Shown here: positions 7,753-18,017 of the stretch, piece by piece
Layout of the letters: the number at the start of each line of letters is the position of its first letter
Position numbering within the stretch: position 1 is the stretch's first letter
DNA from: Bacillota bacterium
GTDB taxonomy: Bacteria; Bacillota; Dethiobacteria; DTU022
DNA: 64,000 nucleotides
Reading direction: 5' to 3'
Assembly: GCA_033549065.1 (NCBI GenBank)
Contig: JAWSUE010000009.1
Coordinates: 4,841 to 68,840 of the forward strand
The notes under the pieces: generated by a model
The model's input: only the letters and a program-made list of their open reading frames with translations
What the model was told of the DNA's origin: nothing
Database searches by the model: none
Made by a program: the position numbers and the translations under genes

Positions 7753-9525
7753 TTATTCAACCGTTTTTAATTCCTTGTTCAGGTACTGTTGGCGGCAAAG
7801 ATTGCGCTGCAGTTTTCCGGAGCTTGTTTTCGGCAGTGTTCCAGGCTGAACAAGCATGATATCACGCGGTGGAAAACCGACCACCCCTACGACCTGTTCT
7901 CGAATAGCCCTTCTGACAGCTGCATGGTCATCGGCTCTAATTTCAGCAACAACGACAATTGTCTCTTTTCTTTTACTGCCCTCAACACCAAAGGCAATGA
8001 CATTACCAGCCCTGACACCTTCCACACTACCAACAGCCCGCTCGATATCTTCAGGGAAAATATTCCTGCCAGAAATTATAATCACATCTTTAATCCTGCC
8101 GCAGATGACTAATTCCGGCTCAGCACCACCTGGTCCTTCTACAAAATATGCCAGATCACCGGTACGCAGCCATCCATCTGTGAACAGGGTTTCATTTAAA
8201 TCAGGCTGATTGTAGTAACCGGTCATAACCGAAGTGCCCCTGATCTGAAGTTCACCAACTTCTCTTAACCCCCGCAGCTCGCCTGTTTCGAGACTGCATA
8301 TGCGCATTTCCAGACCGGGAATGGGACTACCCAATAAGGGAAATCGCCGGGTTTTTTCATCTTTTGGATCAGCGGGCCTGGCTATTTTTTCCTCTTCCAG
8401 AGCTTTACGATCAACCGCATCGGTAGCCATTCCCCTCAGGGGTGGCGGAAAAGTACCACCCAGTGATAACTCCGCCATTCCAAATGCACAGAAAACTGCT
8501 TCAGCCCGGAATCCATGCGGTGCCGACGTTTCGATTAAAGTCTCAACCACATCGGGATCGACAGGCTCGGCACCGTTCAGGGCTAGTCGGATACCCGAAA
8601 GATCAAGCATTTCTCCCGTATCTGTCATCCGTTTGAAAGCGCGTGCTGCCAGAACCCAGGAGAAATTCGGACCTGAAGTAACCGTTCCTTTAAAGTTATG
8701 CATCCAGCGCATCCAGTCAGCCGGTCTGCTCAGAAAATCCTGGGGGGAGGCCAGTACCAGGGAACATCCAACCGTCATGGGAACTGTTAGCAGGCCGATC
8801 AAACCCATATCATGATAAAGGGGGAGCCATGATACAAATATATCATCGGGAACCACTTCTGCAGATGCAATCATCCCTGTTGTATTGGCTTCGAGAACCC
8901 TGTAGGGCAGCATTACTCCCTTGGGATTGGAAGTAGAACCTGATGTAAACTGCAATACAGCTAATCTTTCCGGATCACAAGGAACTTCTCTGTAATCTTC
9001 AGCATTTGGCCGCCCTTCACCGGGCAGGAGTTCATCCAAGAGTAAAACTGGTGGATCGCCGGGTTTAACTTCATGAAATGCTGCAAGATCGGGATCAAGC
9101 AGTAAAAGGCTTATATCTCCATGGAGCATTAAAGCCCTGGTCTGGTTGGCAAATTCTTCAACTGAACTAAACCGCATCGGGATGGGCAGCATGCTGACGC
9201 TGCCTCCGGCCAGCCATACTGCCTGGATAGCGGTAACCAGGTTCCTGGTTGTCGGACCGAGAAGGGCAATGTGATCGCCGGCCTGTATTCCTTTATTTTG
9301 AAGAATTGCCGCCATTGCCAGGGCATTCCTGTGCAGTTCTCCCCAGCCTATCGTTACCGATTCTTTATCAGAATTACCTGCAGCTGAACCGACAAATGTT
9401 ATGGTATTAGTTCCCCCGGCCACTTTGCGGATTTTATCCAGAAGTGGTTCAAAAATCAATCCTTCGTCTGAACTGCTTATGATCACCGGCTCATGGTTTG
9501 TTAATTCGGAATTATTTATCAGCAT
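7753..9525 (-). CDS. Fatty acyl-AMP ligase-like AMP-binding enzyme
   Basis: This member of the adenylate-forming superfamily activates a carboxylic acid, usually a fatty acid, with ATP. Motifs are FTSGSTSNPKGVMLP (phosphate loop), a downstream FGMAELSLGG motif, GWLRTGDLAYF and the C-terminal catalytic lysine in LPKTSSGKLQR. The 590-residue length and GMAELSLGGTF motif fit fatty acyl-AMP ligases, which hand acyl-adenylate to a carrier protein, rather than ordinary acyl-CoA ligases. No carrier domain is fused. The start at 9525 is chosen for AGCAGGAGG 6 bases upstream; the longer frame to 9606 would run into the upstream gene. It lies 20 bases after the GNAT-like gene, so the two are cotranscribed. 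Confidence 0.82.
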   Translation of the reverse strand: MLINNSELTNHEPVIISSSDEGLIFEPLLDKIRKVAGGTNTITFVGSAAGNSDKESVTIGWGELHRNALAMAAILQNKGIQAGDHIALLGPTTRNLVTAIQAVWLAGGSVSMLPIPMRFSSVEEFANQTRALMLHGDISLLLLDPDLAAFHEVKPGDPPVLLLDELLPGEGRPNAEDYREVPCDPERLAVLQFTSGSTSNPKGVMLPYRVLEANTTGMIASAEVVPDDIFVSWLPLYHDMGLIGLLTVPMTVGCSLVLASPQDFLSRPADWMRWMHNFKGTVTSGPNFSWVLAARAFKRMTDTGEMLDLSGIRLALNGAEPVDPDVVETLIETSAPHGFRAEAVFCAFGMAELSLGGTFPPPLRGMATDAVDRKALEEEKIARPADPKDEKTRRFPLLGSPIPGLEMRICSLETGELRGLREVGELQIRGTSVMTGYYNQPDLNETLFTDGWLRTGDLAYFVEGPGGAEPELVICGRIKDVIIISGRNIFPEDIERAVGSVEGVRAGNVIAFGVEGSKRKETIVVVAEIRADDHAAVRRAIREQVVGVVGFPPRDIMLVQPGTLPKTSSGKLQRNLCRQQYLNKELKTVE

Positions 9526-9544
9526 TTTTAACCTCCTGCTATAT

Positions 9545-10672
9545 TCATAATTTAAGTTGATATATCCGGTATTTTTTATATAGCTCTCCACCGGCCTTTG
9601 ATGCATCCAAATTCATCCTCTTGTTAAATTCATGGATTGTAGACCCTTCACCATACCTGAACCCAAGCTTGCGGGCATTCTGCATAGTGTGGTAGTACAA
9701 AGCAGCTGAAACACCCCGTCGGCGCCCTTGGGGAGTGACAAAAAGGACAAACATTCGAACTCCTTTTATCTTCCGTTTATACCATAAGTATTTTATAAAC
9801 CCTATAGGGAAAAGCCGTCCATTCAAACGGGCCAACACTTCGTTATAATCAGGAAGGGTTACAGAAAATCCGAGGCATTCACCTTCACTGTTTTCAATGA
9901 AAAGAACCAGATCGGGAATGGCAAACTGTTTTAGTTTAATTGCTTCAGCTTCAATTTCTTCATCACTGGGCGGGATCATATCCGGCCAGTCGGGCATGGA
10001 TAGATCGATTACATCCTTGATTACTACCATCTCGCGATCAAGGTTTTTCAGATCAAGTTTGCGGACTTTAAAACCATATCTCTTCTGAACAATCTCGACA
10101 CCCCGCTTTAACCTCTCCTGGGGTTCGCCGTCAATATCATAGTAGTAAGCATAACGGTCAAACTGCTTGGCAAATCCATACTTTTCGATCAACCGGACAA
10201 AATATGGAGGATTATATGAGTTCAATAAAACCGGCGGCTTATCAAAACCTTCGATAAGCAGACCGCGGTAATCGTCGCCATTGCTTGGCGACTGAGGCCC
10301 GGTAACCAAATCAGCGCCCTGTTCCCGAAGCCAACTGACACCTGCATCAAATAGCGTCTCTGCAACCGGGTAAGAATCGATTGATTCAAATAGGGTAAAG
10401 TAGCTTAGATTTTCTTTCTTTGCTTCATTTAACCGGCAATCAATGCCTACTCCAAGCCGACCAACCGGTTTCCCATCTTGCAGGGCGAGAAAAAAACGGC
10501 TGGGTCCCAGGCGAAGCAAAGCATTTTTAGCCGGGTTCATGGTATTGTGCATATCAAACAGCAGTGGGGGTATCCAGTTAGGATCATTCTGGTAGATCAT
10601 CCAGGGAAGCTCGATGAAACACCTCCTGTCAGACCGGTTTTGGACAACCTTAATTTCCGGGTTATTGCTCAA
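9545..10672 (-). CDS. GNAT-like N-acyltransferase paired with acyl-AMP ligase
   Basis: The protein has 375 residues. The N-terminus (RCFIELPWMIYQNDPNWIPP) is typical of a family of uncharacterised GNAT-like proteins, related to E. coli YghO, often encoded beside AMP-binding ligases. The C-terminal third holds a GNAT-like core, including VTPQGRRRGVSAALYYH (about residues 312-328), which matches the acyl-CoA binding Q/RxxGxG/A loop. The start is a TTG at 10672 with AGGAAG upstream. Inference: it transfers the acyl group activated by the adjacent ligase, for example onto an amine or lipid. The acceptor is unknown. It is the first gene of the two-gene unit. Confidence 0.6.
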   Translation of the reverse strand: MSNNPEIKVVQNRSDRRCFIELPWMIYQNDPNWIPPLLFDMHNTMNPAKNALLRLGPSRFFLALQDGKPVGRLGVGIDCRLNEAKKENLSYFTLFESIDSYPVAETLFDAGVSWLREQGADLVTGPQSPSNGDDYRGLLIEGFDKPPVLLNSYNPPYFVRLIEKYGFAKQFDRYAYYYDIDGEPQERLKRGVEIVQKRYGFKVRKLDLKNLDREMVVIKDVIDLSMPDWPDMIPPSDEEIEAEAIKLKQFAIPDLVLFIENSEGECLGFSVTLPDYNEVLARLNGRLFPIGFIKYLWYKRKIKGVRMFVLFVTPQGRRRGVSAALYYHTMQNARKLGFRYGEGSTIHEFNKRMNLDASKAGGELYKKYRIYQLKL

Positions 10673-10842
10673 GGCAGCACTTCCTAACTATTATTTTTAT
10701 TTAGATCAGGGCACTGCATTTTAATTGGATATAATCATAAAAAATATATATTTACCATTTGTAAGAGAAAACCCTGCTTTAATCACTGTTCATGTTAATT
10801 ATTTGAAACAAAAATATTAAAGAAACAGGGTGCTAACTAAAC

Positions 10843-10871
10843 GGGGCGCCTCTTTTAAAAAGAGCCGCCCC
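10843..10871 (-). terminator. Hairpin after codY, probable terminator
   Basis: GGGGCG.CTCTTTT pairs with AAAAGAG.CGCCCC with one G-G mismatch on the minus strand, about 30 bases after the codY stop. The following sequence (GTTTAGTTAGC) is only weakly T-rich, so termination may be partial. The rest of the gap 10681-10900 shows nothing I can name. Confidence 0.5.
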
Positions 10872-10900
10872 GGCTGCCTGCTTGTTTTTCAATCCCCGTC

Positions 10901-11695
10901 TTAGTAAGGCTTATTCTTTTTAGCCAGATAGTCCAGCAGGAAGGGATTCAAAACCTTGATATAGGTTCCTTTCATGCCGAGAGAACGGGATTCAATAACT
11001 CCTGCGCTTTCAAACTTGCGCAGGGCGTTGACGATAACTGAACGGGTTATTCCCAGTTGATCTGCAATTTTACTGGCAACAAGCAAACCTTCGGAACCAC
11101 CCAACTCTTCAAAGATGTGTTCTACTGCTTCAAGCTCAGAATACGACAGGGTTGCTACAGCAAGCTGTACCACTGCTTTATTCCGGGCATCTTCTTCAAT
11201 CTTTTCTGATTTGGCACGGAGAATTTCCATACCGACAACTGTTGCTCCAGTCTCGGCAAGGATCAGATCCTCTGCATCAAAAAGCTCGTTAAAACGGGCC
11301 AGCAGAAGGGTTCCAATGCGGTCGCCACCACCGAGGATTGGGATTATAGTGGTAATTTTATTTGCAAAAAGACATCTTTCTGCATCCAAAAAGACACAGT
11401 CATTTGTTTTCTGACGCAAATTAACCCGGGATTCATCTTCACGAAGCAGAAAATCATTATAGCTTTCCGGGAAATAACCATCTTCTAAAACATTGTTTAC
11501 CATCAATTCACATTCAAACTCGTCAACCAACGACCATCCTAAAATAACACCGTGCTTGTCTGCGATGTAGACATTGGCATGGATAACATTTTTAAGGACT
11601 TCAGCTACCTCCTTAAAATCTACGTGGCGCCCTGCTGATTTCTGAAGTATCTTGTTGATTCGACGAGTCTTCTCAAGTAAAGGAGAAGAAATCAC
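10901..11695 (-). CDS. codY: GTP- and branched-chain amino acid-sensing repressor CodY
   Basis: This global regulator of Firmicutes represses nitrogen and amino acid genes when GTP and branched-chain amino acids are high. It has an N-terminal GAF ligand domain (about 1-155) and a C-terminal winged helix-turn-helix (about 200-258) with [20 protein letters not shown], the most conserved CodY stretch. Length of about 264 residues is normal. I prefer the GTG at 11695, with AAAGGTGG about 9 bases upstream, over the GTG at 11704, which overlaps that site. It is last in the xerC-hslV-hslU-codY series, the same order as the Bacillus codV-clpQ-clpY-codY operon. Confidence 0.95.
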   Translation of the reverse strand: MISSPLLEKTRRINKILQKSAGRHVDFKEVAEVLKNVIHANVYIADKHGVILGWSLVDEFECELMVNNVLEDGYFPESYNDFLLREDESRVNLRQKTNDCVFLDAERCLFANKITTIIPILGGGDRIGTLLLARFNELFDAEDLILAETGATVVGMEILRAKSEKIEEDARNKAVVQLAVATLSYSELEAVEHIFEELGGSEGLLVASKIADQLGITRSVIVNALRKFESAGVIESRSLGMKGTYIKVLNPFLLDYLAKKNKPY

Positions 11696-11730
11696 GTCAT
11701 TCACCCACCTTTCATTTCATTACTTTTCAT

Positions 11731-13149
11731 TTATAAAATATATTTACTTAAATCTTTATCCTTGACAACCTTTTGCAGCTTGCCCTGAACGTATTCCAGA
11801 TTAACTGTTATCTCTTCATTTCCTCCTGATTCAGGAAGATCAAATGCCAGGTCTTCAAGTAATTTTTCCATAATTGTATGTAACCTGCGTGCTCCAATAT
11901 TTTCCATTTCCTGGTTCAGGTAACAAGCTGTGCGAGCGATCTCTTCGATCGACTCCTGAGTAAAATTCAACTTCACCCCTTCCGTCTCCAAAAGTGCTTT
12001 GTATTGCTTGATCAAAGCATTATTCGGTTCTGTAAGGATCCGTTTAAAATCATCTTCGGTCAGGCTGTTCAGTTCAACCCTGATCGGAAATCTGCCCTGC
12101 AACTCGGGGATTAAATCGGAGGGTTTTGTTGCATGAAACGCTCCTGCTGCAATAAACAGAATATGATCAGTTTTTACCGGACCGTATTTAGTCACAACGG
12201 TAGAACCTTCCACAATTGGCAGGATATCGCGTTGGACACCTTCTCTTGAAATATCCGGACCAGATCCATGATAATCTTTACCCGCAATTTTGTCAATTTC
12301 GTCAAGAAATATAATTCCCAACTGTTCTGCTCTTTTCAAAGCTTCAATAGTTACGGCATCCATATCAACCAGTCGGTGAGCCTCTTCCTGCTCCAGTATT
12401 TTTCTTGCTTCAGAGACAGGCACTTTCCTTTTTTTCTTTTTAGGCGGTACAATATTACCGAGCAGATCCTGCAGGTTAATACCCATTTCTTCCATACCCT
12501 GTCCGGTAAAGAGTTCAACCATGGGAGGTTTTCTTTCTTCAACCTCTATCTCCACAGGGTAGTCTTCTAATTCGCCGTTTAGCAAACGCTCTTTTAATCT
12601 TTTTTGCTCTTCCTTTGCTTTTTCCAGCCTATCGAAGAAGGCTGCGTCATCTGCAGAACTCTCCTCCTGAATAGGGGCAGCCTGGAAAAGAAAGCCCAGT
12701 GGATTCGTTGATCTTCTCCTCTTCTTCGGTAGCGGTGCTAAAGCCTCAATCAAGTTCTCACTTGCGTTGACCTCCGCTTTCTCCTGAACTTCGGACATCT
12801 TTTCATTCTTTACGATCCTAATAGCTGTTTCGACCAGGTCGCGGACCATGGATTCAACATCGCGTCCAACATATCCCACTTCGGTAAACTTCGTTGCTTC
12901 AACCTTTACAAACGGTGCATTTACCAACCGGGAAAGGCGCCGGGCAATTTCAGTTTTTCCCACACCAGTGGGACCGATCATTATAATATTCTTCGGTATA
13001 ATCTCTTCCTGAAGGTCTTCAGGAAGTAGTTTTCGACGATATCGGTTTCGCAGCGCAACTGCCACAGAGCGTTTTGCATCTTCCTGTCCGATAATATAGC
13101 GATCAAGTTCTGCTACAATCTCATGAGGCGTATATTCTTCAGTCGGCAT
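11731..13149 (-). CDS. hslU: ATP-dependent protease ATPase subunit HslU
   Basis: This AAA+ unfoldase feeds proteins into the HslV peptidase. At 472 residues it has the HslU order: an N-terminal domain starting [19 protein letters not shown], Walker [10 protein letters not shown] (about 58-66), a variable intermediate domain (about 110-245, rich in charged residues), Walker B FLDEIDKI and the sensor region. It ends with SKYIL, the C-terminal tail that inserts into HslV. It starts 19 bases after hslV and both belong to the hslVU-codY unit. Confidence 0.95.
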   Translation of the reverse strand: MPTEEYTPHEIVAELDRYIIGQEDAKRSVAVALRNRYRRKLLPEDLQEEIIPKNIIMIGPTGVGKTEIARRLSRLVNAPFVKVEATKFTEVGYVGRDVESMVRDLVETAIRIVKNEKMSEVQEKAEVNASENLIEALAPLPKKRRRSTNPLGFLFQAAPIQEESSADDAAFFDRLEKAKEEQKRLKERLLNGELEDYPVEIEVEERKPPMVELFTGQGMEEMGINLQDLLGNIVPPKKKKRKVPVSEARKILEQEEAHRLVDMDAVTIEALKRAEQLGIIFLDEIDKIAGKDYHGSGPDISREGVQRDILPIVEGSTVVTKYGPVKTDHILFIAAGAFHATKPSDLIPELQGRFPIRVELNSLTEDDFKRILTEPNNALIKQYKALLETEGVKLNFTQESIEEIARTACYLNQEMENIGARRLHTIMEKLLEDLAFDLPESGGNEEITVNLEYVQGKLQKVVKDKDLSKYIL

Positions 13150-13168
13150 GGTAAATAAATCAACCCTT

Positions 13169-13699
13169 CTATAGTTCTTCGATAATTATTGACTCATTGG
13201 TATAGATACATATTTCAGAGGCTATTTTCAATGCCTCACTGACGATCTTTCCGGGCTCAAGGTCAGTATTTCGCTTCAGGGCTTTTGCTGCCGCCAGAGC
13301 GTAGGGTGCACCCGATCCTACCGCAGCAATTCCATCGTCAGGTTCAATAACTTCACCGGTTCCTGAAATCATTAATATGGCTTCGCTGTTTGCAGCGATT
13401 AGTAGCGCTTCCAGCCTGCGGAGAATTCTGTCTGTGCGCCATTCCTTGGCCAGTTCCACTGCCGCTCTCTGTAGATTCCCCTGGTAACTCTCCAGCTTTC
13501 CTTCAAATTTTTCACAAAGAGTTAGTGAATCGGCAACAGCTCCGGCAAAACCGGCTATAACCTTTCCATCATAAAGCCTGCGAACCTTTTTTGCTCCATG
13601 CTTGATAATTGTATTATTGCCGAATGTAACCTGGCCGTCACCGGCAACGGCTACTTTATCTCCTATTTTTACGGCAAGAATGGTTGTCCCTTCAAACAT
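13169..13699 (-). CDS. hslV: ATP-dependent protease peptidase subunit HslV
   Basis: This is a proteasome-like peptidase of 176 residues. The first residues [11 protein letters not shown] show the Thr-Thr at positions 5-6 from which the N-terminal threonine nucleophile is expected after processing. [31 protein letters not shown] and [11 protein letters not shown] are typical HslV segments. The N-terminal extension before the threonine is slightly different from the Bacillus protein but of similar length. It forms the two-ring degradation chamber with HslU encoded next to it. Confidence 0.95.
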   Translation of the reverse strand: MFEGTTILAVKIGDKVAVAGDGQVTFGNNTIIKHGAKKVRRLYDGKVIAGFAGAVADSLTLCEKFEGKLESYQGNLQRAAVELAKEWRTDRILRRLEALLIAANSEAILMISGTGEVIEPDDGIAAVGSGAPYALAAAKALKRNTDLEPGKIVSEALKIASEICIYTNESIIIEEL

Positions 13700-13716
13700 A
13701 TCTGTCGCCTCTCTGC

Positions 13717-14619
13717 TTATTTTCTGGGAAAAGCCTGTCTGTATACTTCGCTGAGTCTCTCTTTGGTTATGTGAGTATAAATTTGCGTAGTCGAGATGCT
13801 GACATGACCCAGCAGTTCCTGAACAACTCTTAGATCCGCTCCACCTTCAAGTAAATGGGTAGCAAATGAATGCCTTAGGGAGTGAGGACTGATCCCGACC
13901 TTATTGGAGACCTTTTGGATGTACTTGCGAAAAATATAGCGGACTCCCCGGTCGCTCAACGGGCTTCCCTGCCTATTTAGAAATATCTGGTCGAATATCT
14001 TCCCTTCCTTGTTAGCAGATTCCAGAAATGGTCTTACCCTTTCAATATACTCCTTTAGCAATTCAGCGGCAACCCTGCCAACGGGAATGATCCGTTCTTT
14101 ACTACCTTTACCGAAAACTTTTATTAACCTTTCATCAAGCTGCAGTGAACTGCTCTTGAGGCCAACCAGTTCACTTACCCTTAACCCCGATGAATAGATC
14201 AGTTCAAGAATAGTTCGGTCTCTGAATCCCAGCGGAGTACTGCTGTCCGGCGCTTCCAATAGGGCAATTACTTCATGGTAATATAAAAAATTTGGCAGAA
14301 GCTTCTCCTGTTTCGGACGAGCAACAGCCGACCAGCGACCGCTGCTTATCTCTCCCTCTTTTTGCATATAAAATAAAAAAGAACGCGTTGCTGACAGTTT
14401 ACGCGCAATTGTCCGCCGGCTATATCCTTTTTCTTTTAGCCAGGCCAAGAAGCGGCGAAGGGTGAGATGGTCTATTTCCAGCCGATCGACTTCGCTTTTT
14501 CCCTCCAGGGATATCAACTGCAATATGTCGTTTCTATATGCCTGGAGAGTTAAAGGTGATGCGTTTTTTTCGGCAACAAGATATGCCGTAAAACGATCAA
14601 CCCAGTTATTTATGTTCAT
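13717..14619 (-). CDS. xerC: Tyrosine recombinase XerC/CodV type
   Basis: This site-specific recombinase resolves chromosome dimers at dif with XerD. The protein has about 300 residues with a SAM-like N-terminal DNA-binding domain (about 1-88) and a catalytic domain holding [11 protein letters not shown] (Arg), [12 protein letters not shown] (His-x-x-Arg) and [15 protein letters not shown] (His and the nucleophile Tyr). The position directly upstream of hslVU-codY is that of Bacillus codV, so this is the housekeeping recombinase rather than a phage integrase. The ATG at 14619 or the GTG just before it may be used. No trmFO gene lies between this and topA, unlike many relatives; the 143-base gap is non-coding. 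Confidence 0.92.
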   Translation of the reverse strand: MNINNWVDRFTAYLVAEKNASPLTLQAYRNDILQLISLEGKSEVDRLEIDHLTLRRFLAWLKEKGYSRRTIARKLSATRSFLFYMQKEGEISSGRWSAVARPKQEKLLPNFLYYHEVIALLEAPDSSTPLGFRDRTILELIYSSGLRVSELVGLKSSSLQLDERLIKVFGKGSKERIIPVGRVAAELLKEYIERVRPFLESANKEGKIFDQIFLNRQGSPLSDRGVRYIFRKYIQKVSNKVGISPHSLRHSFATHLLEGGADLRVVQELLGHVSISTTQIYTHITKERLSEVYRQAFPRK

Positions 14620-14762
14620 CACGCAACACCCATATTATCCTAACATAACTATAATTCACATGCAAGTAAATAGCAGATTTTTTTAAAAAATTCCCTCTAT
14701 TCGGAGTCAACAGTAAACAAAGCGTATATGCTTTTATCGTCAATAGACGGGGAAGAAGATTA

Positions 14763-16859
14763 TCAGGATTGTTTCTGCACAGCAACTTTTGGGGATATTA
14801 TCTGCTTTTCATATCCACAATCTTTATTAGTACAGTGGGCAATTCTTTTCTTCCCTTTCCAATTCTCAGTCATCATCGCGCTGCACTGGGGACATTTTTC
14901 ATTCAGCGGTTTATTCCAAACAGAATAGTTACATTTTGGATAATTGCTGCACCCATAAAAAACCCTTCCCTTTTTGGAGCGTCGTTCAACGATCATTCCT
15001 CCGTCCAAGGGGCATTCTACGCCGGTCTCCTTAACAATTTTTTTGGTAAACTTGCATTCCGGGTAGCTGGGGCAAGCCAGAAAACGCCCGAAACGGCCAT
15101 GTTTGTAAACAAGCTGTCTTCCACACTGTGGACAATTTTCATCACTGACTTCCGGAGCGATCTCCACTTTTTCTATTTTCTTTTCGGCGTTAGCCAGCCT
15201 CTTTTTAAAATAACCTTCGTAGAAGTCATTTAAAACATTTAACCAGTTAAGCTCGCCCTCTTCAATTTCATCAAGTTGTAACTCCAGCCTGGCAGTAAAA
15301 TCGACATCAATTACCTCTGGGAAGTAGGTAATCATAAGTTCGACCACAACGAATCCAAGCTCGGTAGGCACAAAAGCCTTATTCTCTTTTACAACATAGC
15401 CGCGGCTTTGGATTGTTTCAATGATCGGGCTGTATGTACTCGGTCGGCCAATCCCTTTCTCTTCCAAAACTTTGATCAGCGAAGCTTCGTTATAACGTGG
15501 TGGAGGCTGGGTAAAGTGCTGTTCAGGCAGTAGATCGAGCAGATTTAGTTCCTGCCCTTCTTCAAGTGCAGGAAGCCTGGTCTCTTTCTCCGGTTCATCA
15601 ACCTGGTAAAGCAATAGAAAGCCGGGGAAACGCAGTGTCGATCCGGTTGCTTTAAATGTATAATCACCGGCAGATATTTTAACTCTGATCTGGTCATAAA
15701 CAGCCGGATTCATTTCGCTGGCAAGATAGCGATCCCAGATAAGTTTATACAGGCGGTTCTGATCTCTGCTCAGGTACTGTTTTATTATTGAAGGCTCTCT
15801 ATGGACTGCAGTCGGCCTGATTGCTTCATGGGCATCCTGTGCACCCTTGCGTGATTTATAGAAAGGTGGTTTATCGGGAAGAAAATCAGCGCCAAATTTA
15901 CTGCTGATTAAAGTTCTTGCTTCTTCCCGGGCCTGGGCAGAAACCCTTGTAGAGTCAGTACGGATATAGGTTATTAAACCAACCGTTTCTCCGGAACCGA
16001 CATTGATTCCTTCGTAGAGCTGCTGGGCAATGTTCATTGTTTTACGGGCTGTAAATCCCAGTTTTGATGAAGCTTCCTGCTGGAGTGTGCTCGTGGTAAA
16101 GGGCGCCCAGGGCTTTCTATTACGGGTACTGCGGACAATTTTATCAACAATGAATCTCTCATTTTTAACAGCTTCAATTACATCCCGGGCTCCTTCACCG
16201 GTTTTCAACCCGATTTTACTATTCTTGTGCCTGTCAAGAGCCGATTTAAATTTATCCTTCGTTTTATCATCTTCCAGCAGTGCATCCAGACTCCAGTATT
16301 CTTCCTCTACAAAATTCTTTATCTCTTCTTCTCGCTCGCAGATCAATCTAACAGCTACAGACTGCACCCGTCCTGCGCTTAAACCGCCGCGGACTTTCCT
16401 CCAGAGCAGAGGGCTTATTTCATAACCTACCAGCCTGTCCAATATACGTCTGGCCTGTTGGGCATCAACCCGGTTTTGATCAATAATCCGTGGAGATTTA
16501 AAAGCTTCTTTTACAGCTGTTTTGGTAATCTCGTTAAATTCAACCCGGCAGGGCTGATCGAGTTCTATATTCAACGCCCGCCCGATATGCCAGCAGATGG
16601 CTTCACCTTCACGGTCGGGGTCGGCCGCCAGAAAGACCTTATCTGCTTTTTTGGCAGCACTACGCAGCTCTTTTAGAATTTTTCCTTTCCCCCGTATTGT
16701 AATGTAGGTGGGAGCAAAACTATTCTGAACATCAACACCAAGCTTGCTGCGCGGGAGGTCAATCAGATGCCCTTGCGATGCTATTACTTTGTACTTATTG
16801 CTGAGAAATTTATTAATAGTTCGAGCCTTGGCCGGTGATTCAACAATAACGAGATTCAT
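14763..16859 (-). CDS. topA: DNA topoisomerase I
   Basis: This type IA topoisomerase relaxes negative supercoils. The 698 residues contain the Toprim domain at the N-terminus (VIVESPAKARTINKFL; FLAADPDREGEAICWHI), the catalytic tyrosine in TYIRTDSTR (about 300), and three C-terminal zinc ribbons, each with paired CxxC or similar cysteines (CPQCG...CPSYPEC, CPLDGG...CSNYPKC, CPQCS...CTNKDC). Length and three-ribbon end are usual for Firmicutes. It lies downstream of dprA, the conserved dprA-topA order. Confidence 0.96.
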   Translation of the reverse strand: MNLVIVESPAKARTINKFLSNKYKVIASQGHLIDLPRSKLGVDVQNSFAPTYITIRGKGKILKELRSAAKKADKVFLAADPDREGEAICWHIGRALNIELDQPCRVEFNEITKTAVKEAFKSPRIIDQNRVDAQQARRILDRLVGYEISPLLWRKVRGGLSAGRVQSVAVRLICEREEEIKNFVEEEYWSLDALLEDDKTKDKFKSALDRHKNSKIGLKTGEGARDVIEAVKNERFIVDKIVRSTRNRKPWAPFTTSTLQQEASSKLGFTARKTMNIAQQLYEGINVGSGETVGLITYIRTDSTRVSAQAREEARTLISSKFGADFLPDKPPFYKSRKGAQDAHEAIRPTAVHREPSIIKQYLSRDQNRLYKLIWDRYLASEMNPAVYDQIRVKISAGDYTFKATGSTLRFPGFLLLYQVDEPEKETRLPALEEGQELNLLDLLPEQHFTQPPPRYNEASLIKVLEEKGIGRPSTYSPIIETIQSRGYVVKENKAFVPTELGFVVVELMITYFPEVIDVDFTARLELQLDEIEEGELNWLNVLNDFYEGYFKKRLANAEKKIEKVEIAPEVSDENCPQCGRQLVYKHGRFGRFLACPSYPECKFTKKIVKETGVECPLDGGMIVERRSKKGRVFYGCSNYPKCNYSVWNKPLNEKCPQCSAMMTENWKGKKRIAHCTNKDCGYEKQIISPKVAVQKQS

Positions 16860-16916
16860 TTATTGATCCTCCTGGGTGAGTGTAAAAAGCCTCCGGAAGG
16901 TATTCTATCATACCTG

Positions 16917-18017
16917 TCAAATCCTGCAAAAATATTTGCCCGGTGTCTGTCTGATATATTTTTTCAGTTCCAGGGATAAAAGCAGTGTACTGACCTCGGC
17001 TGGGCTTGCTAAACTGATCCTGACCAGATCGTCGATATGGATCGGTTGATAAGGTATTATTGCCAGCAGTTTCTTTTCCACATCGCCAAGTTTAGGACGA
17101 ATTGGTTCAATCGACAACTGTTCATCTACTTCCCTGTTCAGATAGAGTTCACTTAAAATGTCATCGACCGTTTCAACCAGTTTAGCCCCCTCTTTTATTA
17201 AATGGTGCGAACCTCGGCTATATGGGCTGCCCACATTTCCCGGTACAGCGAAAACCTCGCGATTTTGTTCAACCGCAAAATTAGCTGTAATCAATGATCC
17301 ACTCTTAGCGGTAGCCTCGACTACCACTGTACCCAGGGTAAGACCGCTTATTATCCTGTTTCGTTGGGGGAAATTACCCGGTAAAGGTTTAGCTCCATAG
17401 GGAAATTCACTGAAAACCACTCCATGGGTAGCAATCTCCTGCATTAGATCCTGGTTGCTCCTGGGATAACATTGGTCCAGCCCGCACCCGAGGACTGCAG
17501 CTGTATAACCGCTGTTTTCCAGGGCACCTTTGTGAGCTGCCGTGTCAATGCCCAGCGCCATTCCGCTTACCACTGTAATATTGCTGGCAGCAAGCTCAGC
17601 AGCCAGTTTGTGGGCAACTTCCTTACCGTAAAATGTACAGCGCCGGCTCCCCACAATGGCAACAGCCGGTTGAGTAATTTGCTTAAGGCTTCCTATGTAA
17701 TAGAGAATGGCAGGGGGATTTACCACCTGTTTAAGAAGGGTTGGATAAGCCGGGGAAGCAGTTGAAATACAGCTTATTCCGCTAACACAGAGTTCTTGCC
17801 ACTTCTGTTCCGGATCAATATTTTTCTTCTCTTTATATATTTTCTCGGCCAGTCCCTCGATCCCGCTAACCATTTCAATTTCTTTTTCTGGCGCTCTCCA
17901 GGCGGTTTCGGCAGAGCCAAAGAATTCGACCAGGGCTGTGATCCTTCTCGTCCCGACCGCTGATAGATTATTCAACGCATTAAGATATATTAGTTCCTTA
18001 TCCAAATCAACGTACAT
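16917..18017 (-). CDS. dprA: DNA processing protein DprA
   Basis: It loads RecA onto incoming single-stranded DNA during transformation. The 366 residues include an N-terminal helical region with helix-hairpin-helix features, the Rossmann-like core with VAIVGSRRCTFYGKEVA, SGMALGIDTAAHKGAL and AVLGCGLDQCYPRSN (about 115-205), and a C-terminal winged-helix domain (about 305-366). The start overlaps the end of the upstream M42 peptidase by 11 bases, so translation is coupled. Together with the ComM-like yifB at 29.3 kb it suggests a competence-related recombination capacity, although both are also common in non-competent species. Confidence 0.95.
   Translation of the reverse strand: MYVDLDKELIYLNALNNLSAVGTRRITALVEFFGSAETAWRAPEKEIEMVSGIEGLAEKIYKEKKNIDPEQKWQELCVSGISCISTASPAYPTLLKQVVNPPAILYYIGSLKQITQPAVAIVGSRRCTFYGKEVAHKLAAELAASNITVVSGMALGIDTAAHKGALENSGYTAAVLGCGLDQCYPRSNQDLMQEIATHGVVFSEFPYGAKPLPGNFPQRNRIISGLTLGTVVVEATAKSGSLITANFAVEQNREVFAVPGNVGSPYSRGSHHLIKEGAKLVETVDDILSELYLNREVDEQLSIEPIRPKLGDVEKKLLAIIPYQPIHIDDLVRISLASPAEVSTLLLSLELKKYIRQTPGKYFCRI

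Noticed and set aside
13717-14619. Phage integrase marking a mobile element
   Set aside because: The recombinase sits in the conserved xerC-hslV-hslU-codY order with no attachment sites or phage genes nearby.
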